Shown one piece after another: positions 8,548 to 17,852 of a DNA stretch of 64,000 nucleotides. Numbering within the stretch: the first letter of the stretch is position 1; every line of letters begins with the position of its first letter. The notes beneath the pieces were generated by a model, which saw nothing but the letters and a program-made list of their open reading frames with translations, was not told the origin of the DNA and made no database searches. Source of the stretch: WHSW01 sp963759295 (GTDB lineage Bacteria; Actinomycetota; Thermoleophilia; Solirubrobacterales; 70-9); NCBI GenBank assembly GCA_963759295.1, contig CAVWYT010000008.1:170444-234443 (forward strand). The letters are read 5' to 3'. Both the position numbers and the translations under genes were made by a program.

Positions 8548-9513
8548 ATGCAGGCGATCGTCTACGAGCGCTTCGGCGGACCGGAGTTGCTGGAGCTGCG
8601 GGAGGTCGAGCGCCCGCAGCCGGGGCCGGGCGAGCTGCGGATCGCCGTCAGCGCCGCCGGCGTCAACCAGGTCGACGCGCAGAACCGCGCCCACGGCGCC
8701 TGGGCGGGGATCGAGCCGCCGGTGATCCCTGGCTATGACTTCTCGGGCGTCGTCGAGGCGCTCGGCGACGGCGTCGACGGGTGGGAGGTCGGCGAGGAGG
8801 TCTTCGGAGCGCCGCCGGTGCGCGTGACCCGCTCCGGCAGCTACGCCGAGTACATCGCGGTGCGCGCCGACCTTGTCGCGCGCAAGCCCGAGCGGCTCAG
8901 CCACGTCGAGGCGGCTGCGGTGCCGATCGCCGCCTGCGCGGCGTACGAGGCGATCCGCCGACTCGCCCTCGAGCCGGGGGAGCGGTTGCTGATCCTCGGC
9001 GCGGGTGGGGGTGTGGGTACGTTCGCCATCCAGCTTGCTGCGGCGGCCGGAGCGCGGGTGCTAGCGGTCGCCAGCGCCCGCCATCACGCGCTGCTTGGCG
9101 AGCTCGGCGCGCAGGCGTGCATCGACTACACGGTCGAGGACGTCGGTGCGGCGGTCGCGCGGCTCGCCGGCGGCGAGGTCGACGCCGTCGCCGGGTTCGT
9201 CGGCGGCGACAGCCTCGCCCGGACGCTGCCGCTGCTGCGCGAGCGCGGCCGCGCGGCCGAGATCGCCGGGCTGGACGGAGACCTCGAGCTGCTGATCGAT
9301 AAGAACCAGGACTTCCACGGGGTGCTGTTCAACCCGGCGGATCCCGAACCACTTCGGGCGGTAGCCACGGCGCTCGAGGAGGGGACGATTCGGCCGGTCG
9401 TCGACCGCGTGCTCCCGCTCCGGCAGGCCGCCGAGGCGCACCGGCTGCTCGAGGCGGGCCACCGGCAGGGGAAGCTGGTGCTCCAGGTGCGCGCGCAGCA
9501 AGCCGGAGCGTGA
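8548..9513 (+). CDS. NADP-dependent quinone oxidoreductase-like medium-chain dehydrogenase
   Basis: The 321-residue protein has an N-terminal GroES-like domain (PGPGELRIAVSAAGVNQVDA, then VIPGYDFSGVVEALG) and a Rossmann domain with GAGGGVGTFAIQLA near residue 152. The structural and catalytic zinc ligands of alcohol dehydrogenases are absent, so this is the zinc-free quinone reductase / enoyl reductase-like branch. It ends QGKLVLQV, as expected. It is full length, in contrast to the internally deleted relative at 7400-7606. Confidence 0.85.
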   Translation: MQAIVYERFGGPELLELREVERPQPGPGELRIAVSAAGVNQVDAQNRAHGAWAGIEPPVIPGYDFSGVVEALGDGVDGWEVGEEVFGAPPVRVTRSGSYAEYIAVRADLVARKPERLSHVEAAAVPIAACAAYEAIRRLALEPGERLLILGAGGGVGTFAIQLAAAAGARVLAVASARHHALLGELGAQACIDYTVEDVGAAVARLAGGEVDAVAGFVGGDSLARTLPLLRERGRAAEIAGLDGDLELLIDKNQDFHGVLFNPADPEPLRAVATALEEGTIRPVVDRVLPLRQAAEAHRLLEAGHRQGKLVLQVRAQQAGA

Positions 9514-9557
9514 TCAAGCGCTCGGCAGTGCGTCGCTCGCCCGAGGCCCGTGGACGA

Positions 9558-9591
9558 CCCGGCCGCCGCACTTCGCGGCGCGGCGGCCGGG
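9558..9591. terminator. Strong GC hairpin between convergent genes
   Basis: CCCGGCCGCCG (9558-9568) pairs perfectly with CGGCGGCCGGG (9581-9591) across a 12-base loop. It lies between the convergent ends of the oxidoreductase (9513) and the small gene at 9605. There is no T-run, so it may act as a bidirectional, non-canonical terminator or simply protect 3' ends. Confidence 0.45.
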
Positions 9592-9604
9592 CACCCCTCA
9601 GGCC

Positions 9605-9775
9605 TCAAGTCGCGATCGTTCGCTCCCAGTCCTCCGCTGCCTGCTCCATGCGCCTCGGGTCGGTGTCCGGGTTGCTGCGCGGGCCTGTGTGATCGGCCGG
9701 GTTGCCGGCGGGGTCCGGGGCCTCCGGATCTCGCGCCTGCTCGTCGGTCTGTGGCTGCTTCTCGTGTTCGCTCAT
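9605..9775 (-). CDS. Small hydrophilic protein of unknown function
   Basis: The 56-residue frame starts at the ATG at 9775 (MSEHEKQPQTDEQARDPEAP) and is almost entirely charged, proline- and asparagine-rich up to residue 40, then ends in a short amphipathic stretch RRMEQAAEDWERTIAT. It looks intrinsically disordered. The codon pattern and the gap on both sides suggest a real small gene, but there is no recognised family. Confidence 0.45.
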   Translation of the reverse strand: MSEHEKQPQTDEQARDPEAPDPAGNPADHTGPRSNPDTDPRRMEQAAEDWERTIAT

Positions 9776-9846
9776 ACGCATCCACCTACCCGCAAGCGGC
9801 AGGCAATCACCCGTTGTGCGCCTTTTCCTGAACCAGCGGCGCTCGC

Positions 9847-10251
9847 TCAGGCGAGCGGGCGCTGGGCGTCGGGCACCGGGTCGAGCGGGTGAAGCTCGGA
9901 GCGCTCGAGCGACTCGCCGCGCAGGTGGGCGATCGCCTGGTACTCCCGCGAGCCGATCATGTCGAGGAACGCCTGCCGGGTCGGGTACTCGACCACCGCC
10001 ACCAGGTCCCACTTGGTCGGGCCGATCAGCGCCGGCGCTCCGAGCCCGGCGAGGACCAGCCGGCCACCGACCCGCGCCAGCAGCGGCTCGACCGCCTCGG
10101 CGTACTGGCCGTAGCGCTCGGCGCCGCCGTCGGGCTTGAAGTCGAGCAGGTTGAGCATCAGCACCGGGCCCTCGTCGGCGCGGTCGGCGAACTCCTGGAG
10201 CTCCACCGGGTTGAGCCGCTCGAGCTCCTCGGGCATGTGGGGGCCGGCCAT
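9847..10251 (-). CDS. DUF1330-like ferredoxin-fold protein
   Basis: The 134-residue protein contains DEGPVLMLNLLDFKPDGGAE, YGQYAEAVEPLLARVGGRLV, WDLVAVVEYPTRQAFLDMI and SREYQAIAHLR, the pattern of DUF1330/EthD-like dimeric alpha-beta barrel proteins. The function of the family is unknown; some relatives bind small aromatic or heme-type ligands. The start chosen is the ATG at 10251. It is monocistronic as far as can be seen. Confidence 0.75.
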   Translation of the reverse strand: MAGPHMPEELERLNPVELQEFADRADEGPVLMLNLLDFKPDGGAERYGQYAEAVEPLLARVGGRLVLAGLGAPALIGPTKWDLVAVVEYPTRQAFLDMIGSREYQAIAHLRGESLERSELHPLDPVPDAQRPLA

Positions 10252-10331
10252 CGACTCGATCCTATGCGCCGCGGCCGGCGCGCGGTGCCGGGGGCCCGGC
10301 GCGCCCACGGCGCCCACAATGCCGGGCCGCG

Positions 10332-11173
10332 CTACGCGGTGTGTTCGAGGATCGCCCCGACGTCGGTTTCCCAGTCGGCCCGGTCGACGCCGTGCCCTGC
10401 TCCCTGCAGTCGGAGCAGCCTGGCGCCGGGGATGTCCTCCGCGAGCGCCTCGCCGTGCCCGACCGGGAACATCGGGTCGGCGGTGCCGTGGATGACGAGG
10501 GTGGGCGCAGCGATCGATGACAGCGGCTCTAGATGCCGCTCGCCGTCGGGGATCAAGTCGTGGTTCTGAAGCGCCGCGAAGTTGTGGGCACGTTCGACAT
10601 CACGACGCATGAGGTCTCGAGCCGCCGCCTCGTCGAACGGGCGCTCACCTCCAGCGAGCGCGCGCGAGTAGTCGACCAGGTACTCAGATCACCGAGTCGG
10701 CATCCGACCAGTCCACCTGTGCCGTCGACACGAAGCGTCCCAACTCCTCCGTCGGCGGCGGGAGTTCCCGCTCGACCGGCACGGCGGCAGAGGTGCTGAT
10801 CAGGACCAGCGAGAGGACGCGATTTGGGACATCGAGCGCGAGCAGCTGCGCGAACGCCCCGCCCGCCGAGACGCCAACGATGTTGGCGGCCGCGAGCTCG
10901 TAGGCGTCGAGCACGCCAGGCCGCGTCGGCGACGAGGTCGGCGCCCGTGTAGTCGGGGCGCCCCGGCTCGTAGGTCGCCGAGCGACCGGTGTCGCGGTGG
11001 TCGTAGCGGATCACGAAGCGCCCGCCGCCGGCGAGCATCCCGCAGAAGCCCTCCTCCCACCACAGCATCGAGGCGCCGATGCCCATGATCAGAAGGATCG
11101 GGGGGTCCCGAGGGTCGCCGAACGCCTCAGTGCAGAGCTCGACACCGTTTGCTTCGATCATTCGCTCGGCCAC
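10332..11173 (-). CDS. Alpha/beta-fold hydrolase (two apparent frameshifts)
   Basis: The start MAERMIEANGVELCTEAFG leads into strand LLIMGIGASMLWW and FVIRYDHRDTGRSATY, then the frame shifts near 10918. The next frame supplies the nucleophile elbow GVSAGGAFAQ and ends near 10685 at SVI-stop, where a second shift leads to YLVDYSRALAGGERPFDEAA and APTLVIHGTADPMFPVGHGE with the catalytic histidine in GAGHGVDR. Assembled, the protein is about 280 residues with a complete Ser-Asp-His triad, the size expected of this family (aclacinomycin methylesterase/haloperoxidase-like). Two shifts with otherwise intact sequence suggest base-calling errors; a recent pseudogene is the alternative. Confidence 0.75.
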
Positions 11174-11257
11174 GCCGCCTCCCGCTCCGACTGCTTTTAT
11201 GATGCGTCTTCCTCCGGATAGTGGTTCTGGCGGCGCGACGCAACGCCGGGAGAGGCG

Positions 11258-11710
11258 ATGGAATCAGCTTCAGGGGAAACGATCGAGGTCGGCGCGCTGA
11301 GCGTCCGCTTCCTTGTCGAGGCCGCGGACTCGAACGGGAGCGTCAGCGTGTTCGAGTGCTTTGTTCCGGCGCAGAGCAGGATGCCGGCGCCGCACAGCCA
11401 CGATGCCTTTGAGGAGACGATCTACGGGCTCGAGGGCGTCACGACTTGGACGATCGACGGCCGTACGGTCGAGATCGCAATCGGCGAGGCGTTCTGCGTG
11501 CCGAGGGGCGCCGTCCACGGGTTTGACAACCACGGCGCCGATGACGCCAAGTTCCTGGCGATCGCCAGCCCCGGCGTCATGAGCCCGGAGTACTTTCGCG
11601 AGGTGCATGCGGTGCTCGCGGCAAGTGCCGGCGGCCCGCCGGACCTCGCCAAAATCGGGGAGGTCATGCGTCGGCACGGCCTCACTCCCGCTCCACCCGC
11701 CGCCGGGTGA
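11258..11710 (+). CDS. Cupin domain protein
   Basis: The 150-residue single-domain cupin has motif 1 PAPHSHDAFEETIYGLEG, with two histidines and a glutamate as metal ligands, and motif 2 PRGAVHGFDNHG with the remaining histidine. The substrate or role is not identifiable. Its stop codon overlaps the GTG start of the next gene by four bases, so the two are translationally coupled. Confidence 0.85.
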   Translation: MESASGETIEVGALSVRFLVEAADSNGSVSVFECFVPAQSRMPAPHSHDAFEETIYGLEGVTTWTIDGRTVEIAIGEAFCVPRGAVHGFDNHGADDAKFLAIASPGVMSPEYFREVHAVLAASAGGPPDLAKIGEVMRRHGLTPAPPAAG

Positions 11711-12294
11711 ATGAGAAGACCTCAGCGGGGCCGGGTATGAATGCGGATCGGGTCGCCCTCCGACTGGGGCTCTTGGCCGTGCTCGCCCTGGCGATCGCCG
11801 TCGGACTCTACGTCTTCGGTACCGAGCACGTCCCGGACTACTCCGGGACCTCCCTGTTCGGGCGCACCGCAACCGACACCGTCTCGCTCAAGGCCTGGCT
11901 CGCGACCGGCCTGCTGGCGTTCGCCATCGCGCAGCTCGGGCTCGCCCTGTGGATGTACGGCAGGCTCCCGGGCATCGGCACCGGGGATGCGCCGATAGGC
12001 AGCGTCCATCGCGCGGTCGGGGTCGCCGCAGTGCTGCTGACCCTGCCGATCGCCTATCACTGCGCCTTCGCCTACGGCGTGAAGACGGACGTCGACGCGC
12101 GGGTTGCCGTCCACTCGCTCGCCGGCTGCTTCCTCTACGGCGCGGTCGTCTCCAAGCTGACCGTCGTCCGCTCCCGGCGATTCCCGGGCTGGATGCTCCC
12201 GGTTGCGGGTGGCACCTTGGTGGTCCTGGTGGCGGTGCTCTGGTACACGAGCGCGCTCTGGTACTTCGACGACTACAGCCTGCCGGTTCTCTGA
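11707..12294 (+). CDS. DUF6529-like integral membrane protein
   Basis: The GTG at 11707 overlaps the cupin stop (GTGA); an ATG at 11737 is the alternative start. About 195 residues form four to five membrane segments: LGLLAVLALAIAVGLYVF, WLATGLLAFAIAQLGLALWM, AVGVAAVLLTLPIAYHCAF, a segment around SLAGCFLYGAVVSKLTV, and LPVAGGTLVVLVAVLWYTSA. Histidines in VHRAVG, AYHCAF and VHSLAG are spaced as in cytochrome b561-like haem proteins, which hints at haem binding (inference). It resembles the actinobacterial DUF6529 family as I recall it. Confidence 0.7.
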   Translation: MNEKTSAGPGMNADRVALRLGLLAVLALAIAVGLYVFGTEHVPDYSGTSLFGRTATDTVSLKAWLATGLLAFAIAQLGLALWMYGRLPGIGTGDAPIGSVHRAVGVAAVLLTLPIAYHCAFAYGVKTDVDARVAVHSLAGCFLYGAVVSKLTVVRSRRFPGWMLPVAGGTLVVLVAVLWYTSALWYFDDYSLPVL

Positions 12295-12366
12295 CACCGG
12301 CGTGGATCACGCCTCAAGGCGCTCCCGCGCGACCAGCGAGCGTTCGGCCCCGCCGCCGAGCGGCCG

Positions 12367-12687
12367 CTAGCCCTCCTCGGGCTCTGGCTCGGGCTGTGGC
12401 TGCGCGTAGAGGCTGAAGCGGACGCCGCGGTCGTCGATCTCGGCGTCGAGCACCTTGTCGTCGAGGAACTCGGCGGTCTCGGGCTCGACCGAGATCCGCA
12501 TGTCCTCGACCATCAGGTCGCCGCCCTCGGGCTCCTCGACCAGCGCGAGCTGAAGCTCGCGGGTCGGCCCGCCTCCGTTGTCGTGTCCCTCACCGGCGAC
12601 GATCCGCAGCACCGCCGTCTCCGGCACCTCGGGCTGGCTGATGATCGCCTCCACCGCCTCGGCCGCAGTCCGCGTCATCGCGAGCAT
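12367..12687 (-). CDS. HesB/IscA-like protein lacking cysteines
   Basis: An ATG at 12687 with GGAG seven bases upstream starts a 106-residue protein. The pattern MLAMTRTAAEAVEAIISQPE, VLRIVAG, LVEEPEGGDLMVEDMRISVE and AEFLDDKVLDAEIDD follows the HesB/IscA A-type carrier fold as found in a family of actinobacterial relatives. There is not one cysteine, so the three iron-sulfur ligands of true A-type carriers are missing and it cannot bind a cluster in the usual way. The acidic proline-rich tail is disordered. Confidence 0.7.
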   Translation of the reverse strand: MLAMTRTAAEAVEAIISQPEVPETAVLRIVAGEGHDNGGGPTRELQLALVEEPEGGDLMVEDMRISVEPETAEFLDDKVLDAEIDDRGVRFSLYAQPQPEPEPEEG

Positions 12688-12817
12688 CGTCGCTCCTCTC
12701 TCGTTGCGGTGGGGGTCATACCGGGCCAACTGCCCGCTGGGAGGGTCATCTAAGCAGTCCGGGCGGTGCCGCCGCGTGGTCGGGGCCCCGGGCGCGCGAC
12801 CTCAATATCTTCTTCGG

Positions 12818-14639
12818 ATGGCCGACGCGGCGACCACCGACGCACCCGATGAGGCACTCGCTGCCGCGCGCTGGGACCTCGACCCGCTGGTCGCGGGCGA
12901 GGGCGGCGACGGGGCGTTGCGGATGCTCGACGAGGCCCGAGAGCGCGCCGAGGCGTTCGCCGCCGAGCACCGCGGGAGGGTCGCCGAGCTCGATGCCGCC
13001 GCGACGGCCGCCGCGATGCGCGAGCTCGAGCAGCTCAACGATCTGGTCGGCCGCGCCGGGACCTACGCGATGCTCGCCTTCGCGGTCGACACGCACTCGC
13101 CGGAGATCGGGGCGCTGATGCAGAACGTCCGCGAGCGCGGGGCGGCGATCGAGACGGTGCTGCTGTTCTTCGACCTCGAGTGGAACCAGCTCGCCGACGA
13201 GCGTGCCTCGGAGCTGCTCGCCGCCGAGGAGCTCGAGCGCTGGCGCCATCACCTGACGACGCTGCGCCGCTACCGGCCCCACCAGCTCTCCGAGCCCGAG
13301 GAGCGGATCCTGACCGAGACCGCGGTCACCGGCCCGTCGGCGTTCTCGCGCCTGTTCACCGAGCAGATCTCGGCGGTCACCGTGGAGCTCGCGGACGCCG
13401 AGCGGCCGCTGCAGCTGATGGAGGCGCTGGCGCGGCTTCAGGACTCCGACCGGGAGCGGCGTGCCGAGGCGGCAAGCGCGGTCACCGAGGCGCTCGAGCC
13501 GGGGCTTCGCACCCGCGCCTACATCTTCAACACCCTGCTCGCCGACAAGGCGACCAAGGACCGGCTGCGCTCCTACGAGCACTGGCTCGCGTCGCGAAAC
13601 CTCGACAACGAGGCCTCCGACGAGTCGGTCGCGGCGTTGATCGAGGCGGTCGCCGCGCGCTATGAGATCGCGCGGCGCTGGTACCGGCTGAAGGCGCGGC
13701 TGCTGGGCCTGCCGCGGCTCGCCGACTACGACCGGATGGCGCCGCGTGGCCGAGGCCGAGCGCCAGATCCCCTACGAGGAGGCGCGCGAGCTGGTGCGCG
13801 ACTGCTACCGGGGGTTCTCGCCGGAGCTCGGCGACGTGGTCGACGGGTTCTTCAGCGGCGACCACATCGACGCGCCGCCGGCGCCGGGCAAGCGCGGCGG
13901 CGCCTTCTGCTCCTACGCGGTGCCCTCCGCGCACCCCTACGTGATGCTCAACTACACCTCGCGCCCCGGCGACGTGCTGACGATGGCCCATGAGCTCGGA
14001 CACGGCGTCCACGCCGCGCTGGCGCGCCCGCGCGGGGTCTTCGAGTTCTCGACCCCGCTCACGGTCGCCGAGACGGCGTCGATCTTCGGCGAGGCGATCG
14101 TCCTCGGGCGGCTGCTCGAGCGCGCGCCCGACGACGCCGAGCGCCTCTCGCTGCTCGCCGAGTCGCTCGACGGCGCGGTCGGCGCGGTCTTTCGCCAGGT
14201 GGCGATGAACCGGTTCGAGGACCGCGTCCACGGCGAGCGCCGCGAGCGCGGCGAGCTCTCGCTCGACGCCTTCAACGCCGCCTGGCTCGAAACCCAGACG
14301 GAGCTGCTCGGCGACTCGGTCGAGCTCAGCGAGGGGTACGGAACCTGGTGGTCGTACGTGCCCCACTTCATCGCCACCCCCGGTTACGTCTACGCCTACG
14401 CCTACGGCAACCTGCTCGCGCTCTCGGTCTACGGCCGCTACCAGGAGGTCGGTGAGGGCTTCGTCGACGACTACCTCGAGCTGTTGCGCGCCGGCGGCTC
14501 GCGCTCGCCGGAGGAGCTCGGCCGGATCGTCGGCGTCGATCTCGGCGATCCGGGATTTTGGAGCGCCGGCCTCGACCTGATCGAGCGCCGGCTCGCGGAC
14601 GCCGAGGGGCTCGCCGAGACGGTCGCGCCCGCGGCCTGA
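12818..14639 (+). CDS. M3 family oligoendopeptidase (apparent frameshift near 13743)
   Basis: The ATG at 12818 starts an M3/PepF-type N-terminal helical domain (RWDLDPLVAGEG, LNDLVGRAGTYAMLAF, TGPSAFSRLFTEQI) that reads to ADYDRMAP. Near 13743 one base is extra, and the next frame continues VAEAERQIPYEEARELVRD through the zinc site AHELGHGVHA, the second-shell glutamate region LTVAETASIFGEA, and the C-terminal SEGYGTWWSYVPHF and YAYAYGNLL. The combined length of about 606 residues is normal for the family, which cleaves short peptides in the cytoplasm. All catalytic residues are present, so the shift is probably a sequence error. Confidence 0.85.
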
Positions 14640-14672
14640 CCGCAGCGGGCTCCGGGTACGGTGAAGCGGCGC

Positions 14673-15167
14673 TCAGCCCGCCAGCGGCAGCTCGAGCTGC
14701 TCGGCGGCGGCCAGCCGGCGGCGCTCGATCGCCTCGGCGTAGAGGCCGTGAAAGCAGTTGCGCGGCTGCAGGTCGACGATCCCGTGGGCCTCGGCCATCG
14801 CGGTCGCCAGGGTGCGCTTGAACAGCCGGCCGTGCCAGCGATGGGCGCCCGGCTGTCGGCCGACGTGCAGGTGGACGAGCTCGTGGAGCAGGGTCTCGAG
14901 CGCGTCGCCCGGACGGATCTCCGGGTAGGCGGTCACCGACAGCCGCCATTCCCCGGGGACCGCGAATCCGAGCCGGTTCGGGCGCCGGCCGGCGCGGCGG
15001 ACCTTGAGCTCGGGCGCCGAGCCGGCGAGCGGCCCGTCGGCGAACACCGGCAGCGCCCTGAGGCGCTCGAGCTCGCGGCGCAGGTCGACTCCGGCGACGC
15101 GGTAATAGGACGGATGCCGGCGCGGGGCCGCGCGCCGCGCGACCGCCCGTCGCCGCCCTCGGCGCAA
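14673..15167 (-). CDS. SprT-like zinc metalloprotease-fold protein
   Basis: A TTG at 15167, five bases after the upstream stop, starts this frame. The zinc site HELVHLHVGRQPGAHRWHGRLF combines HExxH with a downstream histidine, as in SprT/Spartan and related metallopeptidase-like proteins. The preceding GEWRLSVTAYPEIRPGDALE matches the strand before that helix. SprT-like proteins act on DNA-bound or damaged proteins in other organisms; in bacteria the role is mostly unknown. The start is uncertain, and the arginine-rich first 20 residues may not be translated. It probably shares a transcript with the upstream gene at 15172. Confidence 0.7.
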   Translation of the reverse strand: MRRGRRRAVARRAAPRRHPSYYRVAGVDLRRELERLRALPVFADGPLAGSAPELKVRRAGRRPNRLGFAVPGEWRLSVTAYPEIRPGDALETLLHELVHLHVGRQPGAHRWHGRLFKRTLATAMAEAHGIVDLQPRNCFHGLYAEAIERRRLAAAEQLELPLAG

Positions 15168-15171
15168 CCCC

Positions 15172-15639
15172 TCAGGCTCCGCGCGAGGTGCCGAGCGCCT
15201 CTGCGATCTGGTCGAGCGCGGCGCTCTCGGATTCGCTCACCCGCTCGCCGCCGATGCCGAGGAACCCGCCGGACTTGTCGGCCTCCGCGACGGCCTGGGC
15301 GACGGTGAGCGTGAACTTCCGGTAGGACTCGAGCTCGTCCGGGGTCGCCTTCGCCTCGAGCAGCGCGACCGCCTCGCGGATCTGGGCGAGGCCGGTGTTG
15401 CGAAGCGCCTCCGGCGTCTTCAACTCGCTCACGTCGGGGCTCGGTGAGCTGCCGACGAGCTCGCCGAGCAGGTCGGATTCGGTGTGCTGCTTGCGGGCCT
15501 CGGAGTAGGCGCGGGCCATGTGGACGCTCTCGCGGATCGTGCCGCCGCGCTGCGCCGCGATCACGATCAGCCCGGCGAGCGCCGGCCCGTCGATGATCGT
15601 CTCCCACTCCTCGGCGTTGAACTCGGATTTCGTCGTCAT
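15172..15639 (-). CDS. Conserved helical protein of unknown function (TerB-like features)
   Basis: The ATG at 15639 (MTTKSEFNAEEWETIIDGPA) is preferred over the ATG six codons upstream at 15657. The protein is helical throughout, with GLIVIAAQRGGTIRESVHMA near the start and VAQAVAEADKSGGFLGIGGE near the end. The last part, with its SESESAALDQIAEALG, recalls TerB-like proteins, but no metal-binding aspartate motif is clear. Function unknown. It lies five bases upstream of the SprT-like gene on the same strand. Confidence 0.65.
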   Translation of the reverse strand: MTTKSEFNAEEWETIIDGPALAGLIVIAAQRGGTIRESVHMARAYSEARKQHTESDLLGELVGSSPSPDVSELKTPEALRNTGLAQIREAVALLEAKATPDELESYRKFTLTVAQAVAEADKSGGFLGIGGERVSESESAALDQIAEALGTSRGA

Positions 15640-15723
15640 CTTGCGGAACTTACCCATTTCGCCGGATCCGCCGACGAGACCGCTCGGGAATGTCGCCGGG
15701 GGCGGGTCGAGCCTGCGGCCCGA

Positions 15724-16689
15724 TCAAGCCGCCAGAGGGGCAGGCGCAGGCGCCCGTCGCATGCGGTCGAGCAGCGCCCAGGCCGCGAAGCAGAGCGCCC
15801 CGACGGCGCCGGTCGCGGTCAGAAGCGCCCCCGCGGCGGCGGTCAGCGCGACCCCGTTGGCGCCGAGGATGACGACCGCGGTCGCGACGCCGAGCGTCGG
15901 GCCGACCGGCAGCAGGCCGATCACGGCGGCGCCGATCAGCAGCGCGACCGAGTCGAGCACCGAGACGTCGACGCCGATCCCCTTGAGGACGAGCCAGTTG
16001 CGGACCACCTGGGCCCCGGTGGCGAACATCACCAGGGCGATGATCCGGCTGCGATCGCTGAGCCCGCGCATCACCGCGAGCCCCGCCCAGAAGCCGTCGC
16101 GGCGCCCGCGCGCGAGCCGGGTCAGCCCGAGGACGATCCCGCCCGCGGCGCAGAGGAAGATCAGCGGCAGCCACCAGGGGATGCCGAGCGGCCCGACGAG
16201 CGTGAACGAGCAGACCGCGGCGAGCCCGAGCTCGACGATCACGATCGGCATCTCCGCCGCGACCAGGGTCGAGACCCCGGGGCTGTCGGCGGGCGCCGAG
16301 CGCCTCAGCGCCGCGATCCGGACGCCCATCCCGAAGTGGCTGTTGAAGAGGTTCCCGAGATAGCCGACGCTCGAGGCGCGGAACAGCCGCCGGCGGCTGA
16401 CCCGGCCGCCCGCGGCGCCGACGCATACGTGCCAGGCCTCGCTGCGCGCGACCAGCCAGATCACCTGCAAGAGGACGGCGAGCGCGAGGATCCACCACGA
16501 GGCGGCGCCGAACGCGGAGGCGAAGTCGTCGCGCTTGCCCCAAAGCCCGGCGACCAGCGCCCCGGCCACGACCGAGCTGCAGGCGACCGTGACGACGATC
16601 GGGTGGCGGCGGATCCAGGAGCGAAGCAGAGAGAGGCTGCCGGCGGCAGCCAGACGGCCGCTCGCCGCAGCCGTGGCGGCGGGCTGCAC
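15724..16689 (-). CDS. Flippase-like membrane protein (lysylphosphatidylglycerol synthase TM region / UPF0104)
   Basis: The 321-residue protein has about eight membrane segments (PIVVTVACSSVVAGALVAGL, WWILALAVLLQVIWLVA, IPWWLPLIFLCAAGGIVLGL, VALLIGAAVIGLLPVGPTLG among them). The motif SVGYLGNLFNSHFGMGVRIA corresponds to the conserved G-x-x-x-N-x-x-x-P-x-R-x-G-E region of the LPG_synthase_TM family. No C-terminal aminoacyl-transferase domain is present, so it is not MprF. Members are thought to move lipids or lipid-linked molecules across the membrane. Confidence 0.8.
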   Translation of the reverse strand: MQPAATAAASGRLAAAGSLSLLRSWIRRHPIVVTVACSSVVAGALVAGLWGKRDDFASAFGAASWWILALAVLLQVIWLVARSEAWHVCVGAAGGRVSRRRLFRASSVGYLGNLFNSHFGMGVRIAALRRSAPADSPGVSTLVAAEMPIVIVELGLAAVCSFTLVGPLGIPWWLPLIFLCAAGGIVLGLTRLARGRRDGFWAGLAVMRGLSDRSRIIALVMFATGAQVVRNWLVLKGIGVDVSVLDSVALLIGAAVIGLLPVGPTLGVATAVVILGANGVALTAAAGALLTATGAVGALCFAAWALLDRMRRAPAPAPLAA

Positions 16690-16711
16690 CCAACCAGGGT
16701 AAAGGGCGTTC

Positions 16712-17758
16712 CTAAAGGCGGGCCGCGGCTCGGCCGAAACCGGCGGCCGGCTCGAGCCCGTAGAGCTCGGCGATCAGCTCATAGGAGCGAACGCGATCGG
16801 CGTGATCGTGGACCATCGTCGTGATCATCAGCTCGTCGGCGGCGGTGCGCTCGGCGAGCTCGTCGAGCTTCGCCCGCACCGTCTCCGGCCCGCCGATCGC
16901 CGCCGAGCCCGAGAGCGCGCCGACGCTGCGCTCCTCCTGCTCTGAGAACCGGTGCGCGGCGGCCTCCTCCGGGGTCGGAAACCGGGTCGGTCGCCCGGCG
17001 CGAAGCCGGGCCATCGACAGCTTCGCCGGCGCGGCCAGGTAACGGGCGCGCTCGTCGTCGGAGGCCGCCACCGCGGCGACCGCGACCATCGCGTAGGGCT
17101 CGGCGAGGTACTCGGAGGGACGGAAGTGGCTGCGGTAGAGCTCGAGCGCCACGTCGGTGTTGCGGGGCATGAAGTGATGGGCGAAGGAGAAAGGCAGCCC
17201 GAGCATGCCGGCGAGCTGTGCGGAGTAGCCGGAGGAGCCGAGCAGCCAGATCTCGGGCATGTCGCCGTCGCCGGGGATCGCCTTGACGTGCCGGTAGGGG
17301 TCGCGCTCGGAGAACTCCCCCTTGAAGAAGCCGATCAGCTCGGCGAGCTGACGCGGGAAGTCCTCGTCGGAGAGCGGGTCGGTGGACCTGCGAAGCGCCG
17401 CGGCGGTGATCTGGTCGGTGCCCGGAGCGCGGCCGATTCCGAGGTCGATCCGGCTCGGGTGAAGCGCCTCCAGCATCCCGAACTGCTCGGCGACCACGAG
17501 CGGCGCGTGGTTGGGCAGCATCACGCCCCCCGAGCCGATCCGGATCGTCTCGGTGTCGGCGGCGAGCGTCGCCGCCAGCACCGCCGGCGAGGAGCTCGCG
17601 ATCCCGGGGAGGTTGTGGTGCTCGGCGACCCAGTGGCGGTGATAGCCGAGGCGCTCGACGGCGCGGACGAGATCGACCGAGCCGCGAAGCGCCTCGGAGT
17701 GGCTCGAGCCCTCGCCGACGATCGCCAGGTCGAGGACGGAGAGCTTCGGGACGGCCAT
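16712..17758 (-). CDS. LLM-class flavin-dependent oxidoreductase (luciferase-like)
   Basis: The ATG at 17758 gives 348 residues. The start VPKLSVLDLAIVGEGSSHSE, the WVAEHHNLPGIASSSPAVL loop, RIGSGGVMLPNHAPLVVAEQ and IDLGIGRAPGTD are the standard bacterial-luciferase-like TIM-barrel signature of the MsnO8-like subgroup. Such enzymes use reduced FMN, or F420 in some actinobacteria, for monooxygenation; the substrate is unknown. The open frame extends 68 codons upstream, but that part is antisense to the neighbouring gene and is excluded. Confidence 0.88.
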   Translation of the reverse strand: MAVPKLSVLDLAIVGEGSSHSEALRGSVDLVRAVERLGYHRHWVAEHHNLPGIASSSPAVLAATLAADTETIRIGSGGVMLPNHAPLVVAEQFGMLEALHPSRIDLGIGRAPGTDQITAAALRRSTDPLSDEDFPRQLAELIGFFKGEFSERDPYRHVKAIPGDGDMPEIWLLGSSGYSAQLAGMLGLPFSFAHHFMPRNTDVALELYRSHFRPSEYLAEPYAMVAVAAVAASDDERARYLAAPAKLSMARLRAGRPTRFPTPEEAAAHRFSEQEERSVGALSGSAAIGGPETVRAKLDELAERTAADELMITTMVHDHADRVRSYELIAELYGLEPAAGFGRAAARL

Positions 17759-17852
17759 CCGATGAGTGTGACAAACGGGGGGTCGGCTTCCGGCCACGCC
17801 CGGGCGTGGACCCCGCTTGCCTAACCGGACCGGGGCGGGGTATGGGGAAGGG

